DNA of 64,000 bases from Candidatus Fermentibacterota bacterium (lineage in GTDB: Bacteria; JAFGKV01): assembly GCA_016928395.1 (NCBI GenBank), contig JAFGKV010000063.1, positions 1 to 64,000 on the forward strand. The letters run 5' to 3'. The translations under genes and the position numbers were made by a program. Within the stretch, counting starts at the first letter, position 1; each line of letters starts with the position of its first letter. Below the pieces are notes generated by a model, which did not search any database, had not been told where the DNA came from, and saw only the letters and a program-made list of their open reading frames with translations. Positions 43,925-53,517 of the stretch are shown piece after piece.

Positions 43925-44371
43925 TCAGGTGTCATCCTCGACATTGTCGGCTCGCACGTCGCTGTCGTCAAGTTCGTTCTCATGCTCATCCCGATGGCTG
44001 TCGTCGGGTTCTGCCACCGGATGCTCCGCGGCCTCAGCCTGGCCCTGTTCCATAGCGACAGGAGAGATCATGCCTTCAGGCGAGGGAGCTTCCCGAACGA
44101 TGGTGAGATACCGCAGAACCGATTCCTGCATTCGGTAGTACTGGTCGAGGGCCGCTACCGTCTCACCCTGCGCCTCAAACTCCACCAGGAAGTAGATCCC
44201 GTCACGGCGATGCTTGATTGAATACGCGAGCTTGCGCTTTCCCCACTCCTCGATCTTGAGGATTCTCCCGCCTCGTGACTCGATCTGCTCCTTGACCCTG
44301 TCCATGTGCTTCTCGAACGCATCTTCGGAAGCCAGGGGGTCGACAACTACCACGGTTTCGTAAAACGCCAC
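43925..44371 (-). CDS. rpsF: Ribosomal protein bS6
   Basis: 148 residues. The core fits S6: AFYETVVVVDPLASEDAFEKH, then WGKRKLAYSIKHRRDGIYFLVEF cut as GKRKLAYSIKHRRDG, and YYRMQESVLRYLTI. The C-terminal about 45 residues are a long acidic extension (EPDDSHRDEHENELDDSD), beyond the usual S6 length. In other bacteria S6 pairs with S18, but no rpsR is present in this operon. GTG 44371 has AAGGAGG upstream. First gene of the S6-SSB-SSB-L9 unit. Confidence 0.96.
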   Translation of the reverse strand: MAFYETVVVVDPLASEDAFEKHMDRVKEQIESRGGRILKIEEWGKRKLAYSIKHRRDGIYFLVEFEAQGETVAALDQYYRMQESVLRYLTIVREAPSPEGMISPVAMEQGQAEAAEHPVAEPDDSHRDEHENELDDSDVRADNVEDDT

Positions 44372-44546
44372 GCTATCCTCCTTGTATTCCCCTGCGCCCG
44401 CCTTGACCGGGCGCCGCAGCCTCTCTGCCTCAGGCGACCGCCATGGGCGACGGCGGTGTCGAGACGAAGCTCCAATGAGTGTGCCTCACCATCCATGCTC
44501 AGCCAGATCGAGACCCCTGGCAGCATCTCTGGACCCAAGACCATGT

Positions 44547-46706
44547 TTACCGCAACAATGTGTACTTCACTACGAGCCCCGCAAACACAATGGATACCAT
44601 CGACATGAGCTTCAACAGGATGTTGAGCGAAGGCCCTGAGGTATCCTTGAACGGGTCTCCCACCGTATCGCCCACCACGGCGGCTTTGTGCGCGGGAGAC
44701 CCCTTTCCACCGTGATGACCTCTTTCAATGAACTTCTTTGCATTGTCCCATGCGCCACCCGAATTGGCCATCATCACCGCCAGCACAAATCCGCTGACCA
44801 AAGAACCCGCCAGCAGGCCGATTACCGCCTCGGCCCCCATGGCCACACCCACCACTATGGGGGCCAGTATGGCCACCAACGATGGAGCAATCATCTCCTT
44901 CTGCGCACCGGCGGTGGCTATGCTCACGCATCGGGCATAATCCGGTTTCCCTTCGCCAGTCATGATTCCCGCGATCTCACGGAACTGACGGCGCACTTCC
45001 GTCACGATGCTCTGAGCGGCCCGCCCCACAGCCCGCATGGTGAGTGAACAGAAGAAGAACGGCATCATGCCCCCGACAAAAAGCCCCGCGATGATCTTGG
45101 GGTTCATCAGATGCAGCCCCTTATCGACATCAAGGATCATGCCCATACGCTGCGCGACAATGGAAAGCTGATCACGATACGCCGCGATGAGGGCCAGGGC
45201 AGTCAGAGCGGCCGATCCGATGGCGAACCCTTTGCCGGTGGCCGCAGTGGTATTCCCCAAAGCATCCAATGCATCGGTGCGCCGCCGGACCTCCGGCTCC
45301 AGATGGCTCATCTCTGCGTTACCGCCGGCATTATCCGCCACCGGGCCATAGGCATCGGTCGCCAATGTGATGCCCAGAGTGGACAGCATACCCACGGCGG
45401 CGGCGGCCACACCGTAGAGGCCTGTGTTGATCGTCTGTTCGGGCGACAGCACCACGCCCGCGGCCAGAGCGAGCTTAATGGGAAGGAAGTAGGACAGCAG
45501 GATGGCTACTCCCACGACCAACACCGGCAATCCGGTGGACATCATGCCCACGGCGATGCCGCTGATGATCACCGTCGCCGGGCCGGTGACCGACGCGTCA
45601 GCAATCGTCCGCGTGGGGCCATAGCGGTCCGACGTGTAGTACTCTGTGCTGAGACCGATGATGACGCCCGCGGCAAGCCCGGTGAGCACAGCCCAGTACA
45701 CGCCGATATAGTCCATGCCCAGTGATGCCCGAATAAGGAAGTACGCAGCGACGGCGACAAGGCCTGCGCTGACGAACACGCCGCGGCGAAGCGCCGCCAG
45801 AAGTGCCCCCTGCTCAGCCTGCTCGCCGGAACGAACGAAGAAGGTGCCGATGATGGAGGCAAGCACGCCGACGGCGGCCATGCTCATGGGAACCGTCACG
45901 CCTTTGACGCCCAATCCGGCCGCAGCAGCCAACGCGCCGGTGGCGACGATTGAGCCGACGTATGACTCGTACAAGTCAGCCCCCATTCCCGCGACGTCAC
46001 CCACATTGTCACCCACATTATCGGCGATGACCGCGGGATTCCTCGGATCATCCTCGGGTATGCCTGCTTCGACCTTGCCGACCAAGTCCGCGCCGACATC
46101 AGCGGCCTTGGTGAAGATGCCGCCTCCGACGCGGGCAAACAGCGCCTGCGATGAGGCCCCCATACCGAAGCAGAGCATGGTCGAGGTAATGGCGCCTATC
46201 TTGTCTGCGACGCCTCCCGGCAGCGGATGTGAGCCATAATACCAGTCGAGGAAGTAGTACCAGATGGACAGGTCAAGCAGCCCCAGTCCTACGACCGTAA
46301 GCCCCATCACGGCTCCGCTGGAGAAGGCAACCCTGAGCCCGGAATTGAGGCTTCGCCGGGCGGCATTGGCGGTTCGGGCACTGGAGTGGGTCGCGACCGT
46401 CATGCCGATGAATCCACTGAGCCCGGAGAAGAACCCACCGCTGATGAAGGCGAACGGCACAAAGATGACCACGAGCTCAAGTCTGGCCAGGAGAAGGAGG
46501 ACGAGGAACATAAAGACAAAGTAAATCGTAACTACCGTATACTGGCGCTTGATGTAGGCGCGAGCGCCCTCGCGAACCGCGGCTGCGATCTCTTTCATGC
46601 GGTCCGTGCCCTCATCAAGCTTCATGATCCTCACCGCGAGATAGAAGGCAAAGCCGAGTGCGACGATGGATCCGACCGGCGCCAGCCACAGCAGATCACT
46701 GAACAT
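44547..46706 (-). CDS. hppA: Membrane-bound proton/sodium-translocating pyrophosphatase
   Basis: 719 residues, about sixteen membrane helices. It couples pyrophosphate hydrolysis to cation export. The substrate site DVGADLVGKVEAGIPEDDPRNPAVIADNVGDNVGD is visible (DVGADLVGKVE, then DDPRNPAVIADNVGDNVGD), with GDTVGDPFKDTSGP near the C-terminus. The determinant motif reads GNTTAATGKG: Ala here, rather than Lys, marks the K+-dependent class, which includes Na+ pumps. Whether it pumps Na+, H+ or both cannot be read safely. GGGAG precedes ATG 46706. Confidence 0.96.
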   Translation of the reverse strand: MFSDLLWLAPVGSIVALGFAFYLAVRIMKLDEGTDRMKEIAAAVREGARAYIKRQYTVVTIYFVFMFLVLLLLARLELVVIFVPFAFISGGFFSGLSGFIGMTVATHSSARTANAARRSLNSGLRVAFSSGAVMGLTVVGLGLLDLSIWYYFLDWYYGSHPLPGGVADKIGAITSTMLCFGMGASSQALFARVGGGIFTKAADVGADLVGKVEAGIPEDDPRNPAVIADNVGDNVGDVAGMGADLYESYVGSIVATGALAAAAGLGVKGVTVPMSMAAVGVLASIIGTFFVRSGEQAEQGALLAALRRGVFVSAGLVAVAAYFLIRASLGMDYIGVYWAVLTGLAAGVIIGLSTEYYTSDRYGPTRTIADASVTGPATVIISGIAVGMMSTGLPVLVVGVAILLSYFLPIKLALAAGVVLSPEQTINTGLYGVAAAAVGMLSTLGITLATDAYGPVADNAGGNAEMSHLEPEVRRRTDALDALGNTTAATGKGFAIGSAALTALALIAAYRDQLSIVAQRMGMILDVDKGLHLMNPKIIAGLFVGGMMPFFFCSLTMRAVGRAAQSIVTEVRRQFREIAGIMTGEGKPDYARCVSIATAGAQKEMIAPSLVAILAPIVVGVAMGAEAVIGLLAGSLVSGFVLAVMMANSGGAWDNAKKFIERGHHGGKGSPAHKAAVVGDTVGDPFKDTSGPSLNILLKLMSMVSIVFAGLVVKYTLLR

Positions 46707-46754
46707 GGTGTCTCCCTTCCACGGTTCTCGATGTTCCTACTCTGGGCCGATACC

Positions 46755-46777
46755 CGTGCCGGCGGTGCCCCGGCACG
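46755..46777. terminator. GC hairpin between pth and hppA
   Basis: CGTGCCGG-7 nt-CCGGCACG, a perfect 8-bp stem about 70 bases past the pth stop and 50 bases before hppA on the minus strand. No T-run follows; possible terminator, or leader hairpin of hppA. Confidence 0.4.
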
Positions 46778-46846
46778 ACCGAAATAGCGCAAGGCGTCTG
46801 TGCCCGATCCTCGGACTCCTTGACAGGTGGCCGCGGTCCCATGGTG

Positions 46847-47491
46847 CTACGAGAGCCCAGCCCCTCCGGGCGAATCCTCTCCCTCCGGCGCGAGTCGCGC
46901 CCTCATGGAATCCAGGGTCATTGCCGAGAACGCGCCCTGTTGAACGCAAGACTCAATCATCTCAGCGGCCTGCCTGCAGGCAAGTACAAAGCCTCTCTGC
47001 TCATCCCCCGTAAGCGGCCTCAGCACAAAATCACTGAGATCATCCTCCCCTGTGCGGAAACTGCCGACTCCGATACGAACCCTCACAAACTCATCTGTTC
47101 CAACAGCCTCGATGATGGAAGCCAGTCCTTTGTGCCCGCCGGAGGATCCACCCGTCCTCATCCGGATTCGGCCATCCGGCAGTGCGACATCATCGCACAC
47201 CACCACTAGCCGCTCGGGCGGAAGCCCCGTCGAGGACAAGGCCGAACTGACTGCCCCGCCACTCCTGTTCATCCATCCGAGAGGCTTGACAAGCATCACC
47301 GCCGTGGCACCTATCTGTGCCGGTGCGCGGGCCATCATGACGCTATTCTCCCAGAGAGAGACGCCGGCTCGATCCGCGATTTCCTCGATGACCCAGAATC
47401 CAAGGTTGTGTCGCGTTGTGTGATACGCCCCGCCGGGGTTTCCCAATCCCACCATGAGCCAGGCAGGCGACGCACACACACGACCCGACAT
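46847..47491 (-). CDS. pth: Peptidyl-tRNA hydrolase
   Basis: 214 residues. It frees tRNA from peptidyl-tRNA that drops off the ribosome. Signature VGLGNPGGAYHTTRHNLGF with catalytic His28, then KPLGWMNRSGGAV, VCDDVALPDGRIRMRTGGSSGGHKGL split as VCDDVALPDGRIRM and GSSGGHKGLASI, and RIGVGSF. GTG 47479 is a possible later start. It follows rplY by nine bases, the classic rplY-pth pairing. Confidence 0.96.
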   Translation of the reverse strand: MSGRVCASPAWLMVGLGNPGGAYHTTRHNLGFWVIEEIADRAGVSLWENSVMMARAPAQIGATAVMLVKPLGWMNRSGGAVSSALSSTGLPPERLVVVCDDVALPDGRIRMRTGGSSGGHKGLASIIEAVGTDEFVRVRIGVGSFRTGEDDLSDFVLRPLTGDEQRGFVLACRQAAEMIESCVQQGAFSAMTLDSMRARLAPEGEDSPGGAGLS

Positions 47492-47500
47492 GAGGGCCGG

Positions 47501-48136
47501 CTACGAGCCTTGGACCGATTCCGTCTCCTCTGTGACCGCCTGTTCGCCCTCCTCCGCGGTCGCCGCAACTGCCTCGATGCGCGGCCTCGCCACACTTGCC
47601 ACTGCCAGCGTGGGGTCACTGAGGATGGCGCCGTCGGTCCAGGCGATATCGGAGACGTGGAGCGAACTCCCCGCCCGAAGCCCACCGACGTCAAGCACGA
47701 GGTGATCCGGTATGTGGTGGGGCAGGCTTTTGATCTTCAGCCGCCACACGTGCTGCTCGAGATGGCCGCTTTCCTCCCGCACGCCGACAGGGATACCCTG
47801 AAGTTCCAACGGCACATCGACGACAAGCTCCTGCGTGGCCAAGACGACCTGGAAATCAAGATGAACGGGCCGGCCGGTCACGGGGTCTCGCTGCATCTCT
47901 CTCAGCAACGCCACTGACGGCGTGCGTTCGGTACCCACCGACAACTCGACCAACCGCCCCAGCCGCAGGCCCTTGCGGAGGGCTGATCGCAAGGCCTTCT
48001 CCTCCAGGGAGACTGACTCAGGATCGGTTTCCTTACCATAGACGATCGCAGGTACAAACCCCTGCCGCCGAAGCTTCCCTGCATTGCCCTTACCCAGCCC
48101 GGTCCGCGGCTGTACCTCCAGTGAAATCCTCTCCAT
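47501..48136 (-). CDS. rplY: Ribosomal protein bL25 (CTC/TL5 type)
   Basis: 211 residues, the longer two-domain form with a C-terminal TL5 domain. The N-terminal 5S rRNA-binding part includes RTGLGKGNAGKLRRQGFVPAIVYG, here given as GKGNAGKLRRQGFVPAIVYG. The middle HLDFQVV and the C-terminal LPHHIPDHLVLDVGGLRAG fit the CTC family. ATG 48136 has GGTTGGAA upstream; an ATG at 48151 is an alternative. prs, often upstream, is not here. Confidence 0.95.
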   Translation of the reverse strand: MERISLEVQPRTGLGKGNAGKLRRQGFVPAIVYGKETDPESVSLEEKALRSALRKGLRLGRLVELSVGTERTPSVALLREMQRDPVTGRPVHLDFQVVLATQELVVDVPLELQGIPVGVREESGHLEQHVWRLKIKSLPHHIPDHLVLDVGGLRAGSSLHVSDIAWTDGAILSDPTLAVASVARPRIEAVAATAEEGEQAVTEETESVQGS

Positions 48137-48364
48137 GTTCCAACCTTCCATGTGGTGCAGACAGGTACCGCTACCCCAGTATGGCGCGTGCCATCGTTGC
48201 GTCGGCCCTGCTGAACGGAAATGACGCGGTGTGGCCGACCGTCGATCTCGTACGAATCCGGTCTCCTATCGACACCCGTGCGACTGAGTGGTGCACAGGG
48301 ATGCGGCACACCATCGCTCTCATGAGATCGCGCGATGCCAAGTGGCCTTATGGATAGCCGCTCC

Positions 48365-48394
48365 AAAAAAGGGTACTTGACTGTACCGTCAAGT
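48365..48394 (-). terminator. Rho-independent terminator
   Basis: On the minus strand, ACTTGAC-6 nt-GTCAAGT is followed by ACCC and six T residues. It lies about 70 bases past the stop of the GAF-domain sulfoxide reductase gene and is the clearest intrinsic terminator in the window. It separates that gene from rplY-pth. No gene was recognised in 48137-48461 apart from this. Confidence 0.8.
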
Positions 48395-48461
48395 CTAGAG
48401 AACCACGCACGCACCGCGACGAAGTGCGGTGTGACCATGAAAGCCCCCACGCCAGTGAACA

Positions 48462-48992
48462 TCAACCCGTCTTCGTCGGAGTGCCGTGCCCAGTCGTGGC
48501 CGACGAAGCGTCAATGAGGGTCAGGCGGAATCGGTCAACGGCTCCCGCTGCGGTGGCGGCGATTGCCTCCAGAAGTTCCCTGTCCCGGTCTCCGAACCGT
48601 CGAGGCTGATGCGAGTCGATGTCGAGTTCTCCTACGATGTGTCCGGCCGCCCGTACTGGTACTACGATCTCTGACTTCACCGCGAAACTGCAGGCGAGGT
48701 AGTTGCACTCCCGTGCTACATCATACACTACCACCGTGCGGGACTCGGCGGCTGCCTGCCCACAGATACCATGGCCGAAGGGGATGCGGGTGTGCTCGGT
48801 TGGTTCGCCCACAAACGGCCCCAGGACCAGCTCCCGCGGATGGAGCGGGTCGACCACATAGAACCCCACCCAGTCATAGCCATCACACTGTGCAGCCAGA
48901 ATACGGCAGATCTCCAAGAGTTGCTCCACGGCGGAGGAGTTCTCGGAGGCAATCTCATCGATGCTCCGCAAGAGACCCGCGTCATGCCCCAT
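48462..48992 (-). CDS. GAF-domain free-methionine (R)-sulfoxide reductase-like protein
   Basis: 176 residues. The layout matches fRMsr: YDWVGFYVVD, LGPFVGEP, IPFGHGICGQAA, CSFAVKSEIVVPV, GELDIDSHQ. Cys77 (in GICG) and Cys101 are 24 residues apart, as are the resolving and catalytic cysteines of E. coli YebR. The third YebR cysteine, ten residues earlier, is missing (His67), and an extra Cys96 lies near the catalytic one. Cysteine chemistry may therefore differ. ATG 48992 has GGGAGG upstream. Confidence 0.85.
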   Translation of the reverse strand: MGHDAGLLRSIDEIASENSSAVEQLLEICRILAAQCDGYDWVGFYVVDPLHPRELVLGPFVGEPTEHTRIPFGHGICGQAAAESRTVVVYDVARECNYLACSFAVKSEIVVPVRAAGHIVGELDIDSHQPRRFGDRDRELLEAIAATAAGAVDRFRLTLIDASSATTGHGTPTKTG

Positions 48993-49250
48993 TGTTAACC
49001 TCCCGCGCAATGCTTCATGACGGCTCAGCTTTCGGATTCGGTATCGGTAATGGACAGACAATGGTAAAGGACTGAAGGACGCATGTCGTGTGCCCGGTCA
49101 TCCAAACACGGAGTGCGCAAAGTGGGATCCCTGCCCACCAACGGTGAACTGGGGAACAACAGAGACAAAGAACCCCGGCGCGATGGCAGTATGCGCATGT
49201 TCCTTACCACGCAATCCGAATTAGGAAGCCCAACTCTGGGGTACAGGGCA

Positions 49251-51518
49251 CTAGCGCGCAATGACCCTGACCTCGGCAGATGACTCGTTGCCCACCCGGT
49301 CGTGCGCCGTGATGCGAATCAGATGCTCCCCACGCTCCAACCCCTTGGTCGCCCTGTGAATCCACGTGATCCCCTCCGGGCACGCTGGTACCGGAACACC
49401 ATCAATGTGCATCTGGACGGAGGCGGGATCCACACCCGATCCCCGGTCGCGAACCTGCGCACGGATCACTGCCTTGTTCCGATTGATGACGGCGCGGTCG
49501 CCGTATAGGAGGCTCACCTCCGGAGCCTCCGGATCGTGCAGAAGCACAAAGGTCCCCAGCCTATCCGTGGATCCCACCATAGCGCGAGAGACCTCATCGC
49601 GGGTCGAGGGCACAAAGTGGTAGCCACTCTCGTGATCCCAACGGAACATGCCGACGCCCCGTATGTCTTCGCTGCCATCCGGAAGTGTGATACCGATCAC
49701 CACAGGCCGCTTCAGCGGTGCATTCTCGGGACTGAACTGGTATCCTATACTAAGAGGTGCCATCGCCGAAGGCGGGTGAAGCACCTGAGCATCCACCTTC
49801 ACATAGAGGTCGCTGAACACCGCATCGGGACCGGATGAAAGCCACGCGACGCCATCGTCGCTGCTGACCGAAGACTGACCATCCATTGCCAGAGGAGCTA
49901 CTGGCACAAACAGCTCCGCTCTCCCCGATCCTCCCTCCAGACAATCCACCATGAAGATAATCCGGAACCCAGGGGATGCCTGAGGGAACAGAAGTAAATC
50001 CATACTATAGGTCCGTTCGTCGTCTGCCCTCATGACGGCCCGGCTATATCCCAGGCCGCCGGGGGCGACAAAGGCATGGGGAGCCTGGGATAGATCGTGG
50101 GAAGAGGTGAGGATGATTCGCACGTAGCCATCCACCAGCTCGTGCGAAGCGTCCACATGCACGATACTGGCATCTGTGCCGGGGTCTCCCCGGAAAAATG
50201 GCTTGGAGGCCGCACCCAGTGTATCCTTGGCAAGCACCGACAGCAAAACCCCGGGAGCCGGCCGCCGCACGTGCCAGCGCCGGCCACCCAGCGCGCGGGA
50301 TTCCAACCCGGCCCAACGCCCACCCTTCTTCTGCGAGAAGGACAGCACGCACGAGCCGGGTTCTTCGTCCCCAATGTCCACCTCAAGAGTATCCTCTGAA
50401 ACCCAGGTGAGGCCGACGATCTCCGGTGGATGGTTCACCGTCAAAGGAAGAGTGATCGTCGCGCAGTTCCCCGCGATGTCTCCCAGTTGGATCTCAACTG
50501 TGTGTGCGCCATAGTCAAGCCCGCCCAGCCCCGCCCTGATGACCCCATCTCCGGGAGAGTTGTCGTGGAAGCTCAAATGATCTCCCGGCAATCGGTACAA
50601 ACGCTCGCACCTGCCGAAGCCGCGCCGGAGAAGATCAGCATCGTACACCAGATGAAGCAGACGAAATTGGGCCTCCGGGAAGCTGTCGTATTCGCGGCGG
50701 AAGATCTCCTCGCCGTCGATGAAGGTCTGCAAGCGGTACAAGCCCACCTGGTCACCGCCATTGTTGATCCGGTCTCTGGCACGAACGGCCACACCGATTT
50801 CTCCCCACACCTGCAGACTCCCCAGGGCTTCCCATCTGTCGGAACCGCTCACCTTCCGCACCCTGACCGAGAGTGGCTTTGATCGACCATTGATAGAAGC
50901 AGTGGCGGTGAGTGGTGACAGCACCAGCCGGTACACGGTCGGCGCCACTGTATCCGGTACCGCGTACCAGTGGAGCAGGGGATTGATGGCCTCGCCCTCG
51001 GGCGAATGCACCTCCATGTGCAGATGAGGCGGGCCCGCGCCCGTCCCTCCCGACCGCCCGACCGCATCTCCCCTGGCGACCCTAACTCGGTGTGGCTCCA
51101 AGAAGAAGTCCACCATACAGTGACCGAGTTCATCCTGCATTTCCCTCACGACTGCCTCTACTTGGGGCGCGAATCGCTTCATATGGGCATAGGTCACGAT
51201 ATGGCCATCGTCCAGGCGGAGAGACAGTGTCCTGCCGTAGCCCCGAGGATCGACACGGACGCGCCACACTGAACCCGAACCCACCGCGGTCAGGACATGG
51301 CCGGACGTCCCGTAGGTCGAAAGATCGATGCCTGCGTGAAAATGATCGCGACGATACTCGCCAAAGGTGGATGTCACCTTGGTGGGAAACGACAGAGGCC
51401 ACGGTCGCTCGTCGGCCGTGTGCTGTGGATCCCCACCACCCGAGGAAGAGGCCAGATTCACTGCGAGGAGAAGCCCGATACCGCCGATACCGAGGGATGA
51501 GCCTGACGGGACAAGCAT
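49251..51518 (-). CDS. Secreted M23 metallopeptidase with Ig-like C-terminal region
   Basis: 755 residues. After an N-terminal hydrophobic segment, a LytM/M23 domain occupies about 40-190: TSTFGEYRRDHFHAGIDL (zinc His and Asp) and PPHLHMEVHSPEG (HxH motif). It would cut peptidoglycan cross-bridges. The remaining about 550 residues look like tandem beta-sandwich (Ig-like) domains; the last ends in the Y-G-x-x-x-x-x-x-x-x-I-R motifs RDRGSGVDPASVQMHIDG and GEHLIRITAHDRVGN. ATG 51518 has GAGG upstream. The TPR lipoprotein gene lies 24 bp upstream. Confidence 0.9.
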   Translation of the reverse strand: MLVPSGSSLGIGGIGLLLAVNLASSSGGGDPQHTADERPWPLSFPTKVTSTFGEYRRDHFHAGIDLSTYGTSGHVLTAVGSGSVWRVRVDPRGYGRTLSLRLDDGHIVTYAHMKRFAPQVEAVVREMQDELGHCMVDFFLEPHRVRVARGDAVGRSGGTGAGPPHLHMEVHSPEGEAINPLLHWYAVPDTVAPTVYRLVLSPLTATASINGRSKPLSVRVRKVSGSDRWEALGSLQVWGEIGVAVRARDRINNGGDQVGLYRLQTFIDGEEIFRREYDSFPEAQFRLLHLVYDADLLRRGFGRCERLYRLPGDHLSFHDNSPGDGVIRAGLGGLDYGAHTVEIQLGDIAGNCATITLPLTVNHPPEIVGLTWVSEDTLEVDIGDEEPGSCVLSFSQKKGGRWAGLESRALGGRRWHVRRPAPGVLLSVLAKDTLGAASKPFFRGDPGTDASIVHVDASHELVDGYVRIILTSSHDLSQAPHAFVAPGGLGYSRAVMRADDERTYSMDLLLFPQASPGFRIIFMVDCLEGGSGRAELFVPVAPLAMDGQSSVSSDDGVAWLSSGPDAVFSDLYVKVDAQVLHPPSAMAPLSIGYQFSPENAPLKRPVVIGITLPDGSEDIRGVGMFRWDHESGYHFVPSTRDEVSRAMVGSTDRLGTFVLLHDPEAPEVSLLYGDRAVINRNKAVIRAQVRDRGSGVDPASVQMHIDGVPVPACPEGITWIHRATKGLERGEHLIRITAHDRVGNESSAEVRVIAR

Positions 51519-51542
51519 CGAAGGGCCTCGCGTCACCGTACG

Positions 51543-53510
51543 CTATGCACTGGTGTCACGGTGAGCCGGCATGAACGGAACGCTCACTTCCAGCCAGGCT
51601 TCAACTCGATCCGCTCCCTTCTGCGCGCTGACGTAATCCGCGGTGCGAGCAGCCACCAGGGCAGCATCGTCGCACAGCAGTGATCCGGTTCCCTTCAGCA
51701 GTTCTACTTCCCTGGCATTGCCTGACGTATCGACCAGCACCTTCACCATGACGGCTCCCAGCTTGAGGAGGGAATCCACCGGCGCGATCTCATGGCAGGT
51801 AATCGTGTCGATGCGCACCACGTGCGGGAGCACATCAATGGCCCTGCCATACGGGGTGGCTCCCATCCCGAAGGCCAGGGAAGCCCATTGTGCGGGTTCT
51901 GTGTCCGGATAGCGTTCGAGGGCTGTCTGAAGAGTGGCCCGGGCCGTGGCGGTATCCCCGAAGGTCTCTGAGGCAATCCACGCCAAGGAAAGAAGCGCCT
52001 TGGGCGCTTGCGCAGACGAGGGAAACGAATCTACCACGGTCTGGAACAGAGTCCTGGCGCTCTGCGGGTCAGCTTCCTGCAACCAGGCCCTCTCTGCGAG
52101 GAGGTACGTCCACTCCGGGGTACTCAAAGTCCCGGATTCGGGAGGGATCTCGCCCCAGAGCGCGCGCACCGAACGGGCCTGGCGTGAGTGAGAGTACCTC
52201 CCCACCAGCTCACGATGCAGGCTGTCGGCCTCAGCAGAATCACCACGGGAATTATACACTGTGGCCGCGGCGTACAGCGCTCTGGGGGCCCACACGCTGT
52301 CCGCGTGCTCCGCGCTGGCCAGCAGCAGCAGCGGTAGGGCACTGTCGGGAAGCTGCAGCCGCAGGAGGAACAACTCTGCCAGTTCCATCAGAGCCGACGC
52401 CGCGACACCGTCTGAGTCTGCCACGGCTGCCCGGAGACGCTCGACATCTCGCAAGGCCTTGGCCCGGCGCCCGGCATCCTCGACCAGAAGGCGTGGCGTC
52501 CCCTGTTTCGACAGATCCTCATACTCGGCCAGAGCACGGGTGAAATCCCGGAGGTCCTTCTCGAGCATAGTCGCCAGCGCCATGCGCGCCCGCTTGGAAA
52601 CATCTTCCCTCGGATAGGCCTGTATCACGTCACGCCACGCGTCCTCCGCAGCGGAGAAGTCACCCAGAGCCCGCTGGCTGGATCCGACCGCAAGCCCGAC
52701 CAACGCGAGTTCGGAATCAGCCCGGGCAATCTGCCGCAAGCGGCCAAACGCTTCCAACGCCTCCTCGCCTCTGCCCATGCGGGCCAGGGCCTCGCCCATG
52801 AGAAGCCGAGCCTGGAAGCGGAGATTACGGTTGGGGGCGACCCGATCGCCCTCCTGGAACCATCGGAACGCCTGATCGTCGTCTCCTCCGGCAGCCAGGC
52901 AACGACCGCGAAGAAGGTGGGCAACACTCAGAATGTCCCGCCGATGTGACCTGGAGAGGAGGGTGTCCAGTCGCGCCAGAGCATCGGCACACGATCCTCG
53001 GCTTTCCCCTATTTCAGCGTAGAGCAGGGCTGCACGCTCATGCCATTGGCTCCATGACCCGGCGGCGCCAAGATGTTCCTCGATGACGCTCTCGGCTACC
53101 TCGAACTGGCCCAGCTTCGCACGTGCCTGCGCTTCGTGATACATTGAGGCCGCGGCATACTCCGTGGAGGGGAAGAACCGTCTAAGCTCCGCATACTTCT
53201 CGGCCGCCGCATTGTGCTGTTCCTTGAGGGCCAGCGCCCGGGCCATGAGAAAGAGCGCGTCATCGGCCAGGCCGCTCCCGGGATGACGGGCAAGGATGAC
53301 GGCACACTTCTCCAGGCATTGCTCAAGATAGGCCAGCTCCTGCGAACTCGGGGAACTCCCCGGTGCCCTCTGAGCGCGCAGCTCCTCCGCACCGCGGAAT
53401 GCACGACGGGCATTGTAGTAGGTGTTGAAGCGCACACACGCGACCGACACCAGTGCACTTGCCAGGATCACAGGCGCCGCAAGACGGAGACAGCGATGTG
53501 TGCGTGTCAC
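51543..53510 (-). CDS. TPR-repeat lipoprotein with TonB-like C-terminal domain
   Basis: 655 residues. Lipobox LVSVAC, so lipid-anchored after SPase II cleavage. About residues 60-520 are tetratricopeptide-type helical hairpins (for example DDALFLMARALALKEQHNAAAEKYAEL). The last about 85 residues (VDSLLKLGAVMVKVLVDTSGNAREVELLKGTG, here VKVLVDTSGNAREVELLKG) are a TonB C-terminal-like domain. Similar proteins sit in FCB genomes next to secreted peptidases, where they may organise envelope complexes. GTG 53510 has GGAG upstream. Confidence 0.85.
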   Translation of the reverse strand: MTRTHRCLRLAAPVILASALVSVACVRFNTYYNARRAFRGAEELRAQRAPGSSPSSQELAYLEQCLEKCAVILARHPGSGLADDALFLMARALALKEQHNAAAEKYAELRRFFPSTEYAAASMYHEAQARAKLGQFEVAESVIEEHLGAAGSWSQWHERAALLYAEIGESRGSCADALARLDTLLSRSHRRDILSVAHLLRGRCLAAGGDDDQAFRWFQEGDRVAPNRNLRFQARLLMGEALARMGRGEEALEAFGRLRQIARADSELALVGLAVGSSQRALGDFSAAEDAWRDVIQAYPREDVSKRARMALATMLEKDLRDFTRALAEYEDLSKQGTPRLLVEDAGRRAKALRDVERLRAAVADSDGVAASALMELAELFLLRLQLPDSALPLLLLASAEHADSVWAPRALYAAATVYNSRGDSAEADSLHRELVGRYSHSRQARSVRALWGEIPPESGTLSTPEWTYLLAERAWLQEADPQSARTLFQTVVDSFPSSAQAPKALLSLAWIASETFGDTATARATLQTALERYPDTEPAQWASLAFGMGATPYGRAIDVLPHVVRIDTITCHEIAPVDSLLKLGAVMVKVLVDTSGNAREVELLKGTGSLLCDDAALVAARTADYVSAQKGADRVEAWLEVSVPFMPAHRDTSA

Positions 53511-53517
53511 GCTCCAA

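Noticed and set aside
48171-48323. 50-residue minus-strand frame upstream of rplY
   Set aside because: Open and close to rplY, but no family resemblance and no ribosome site; not enough to call a gene.
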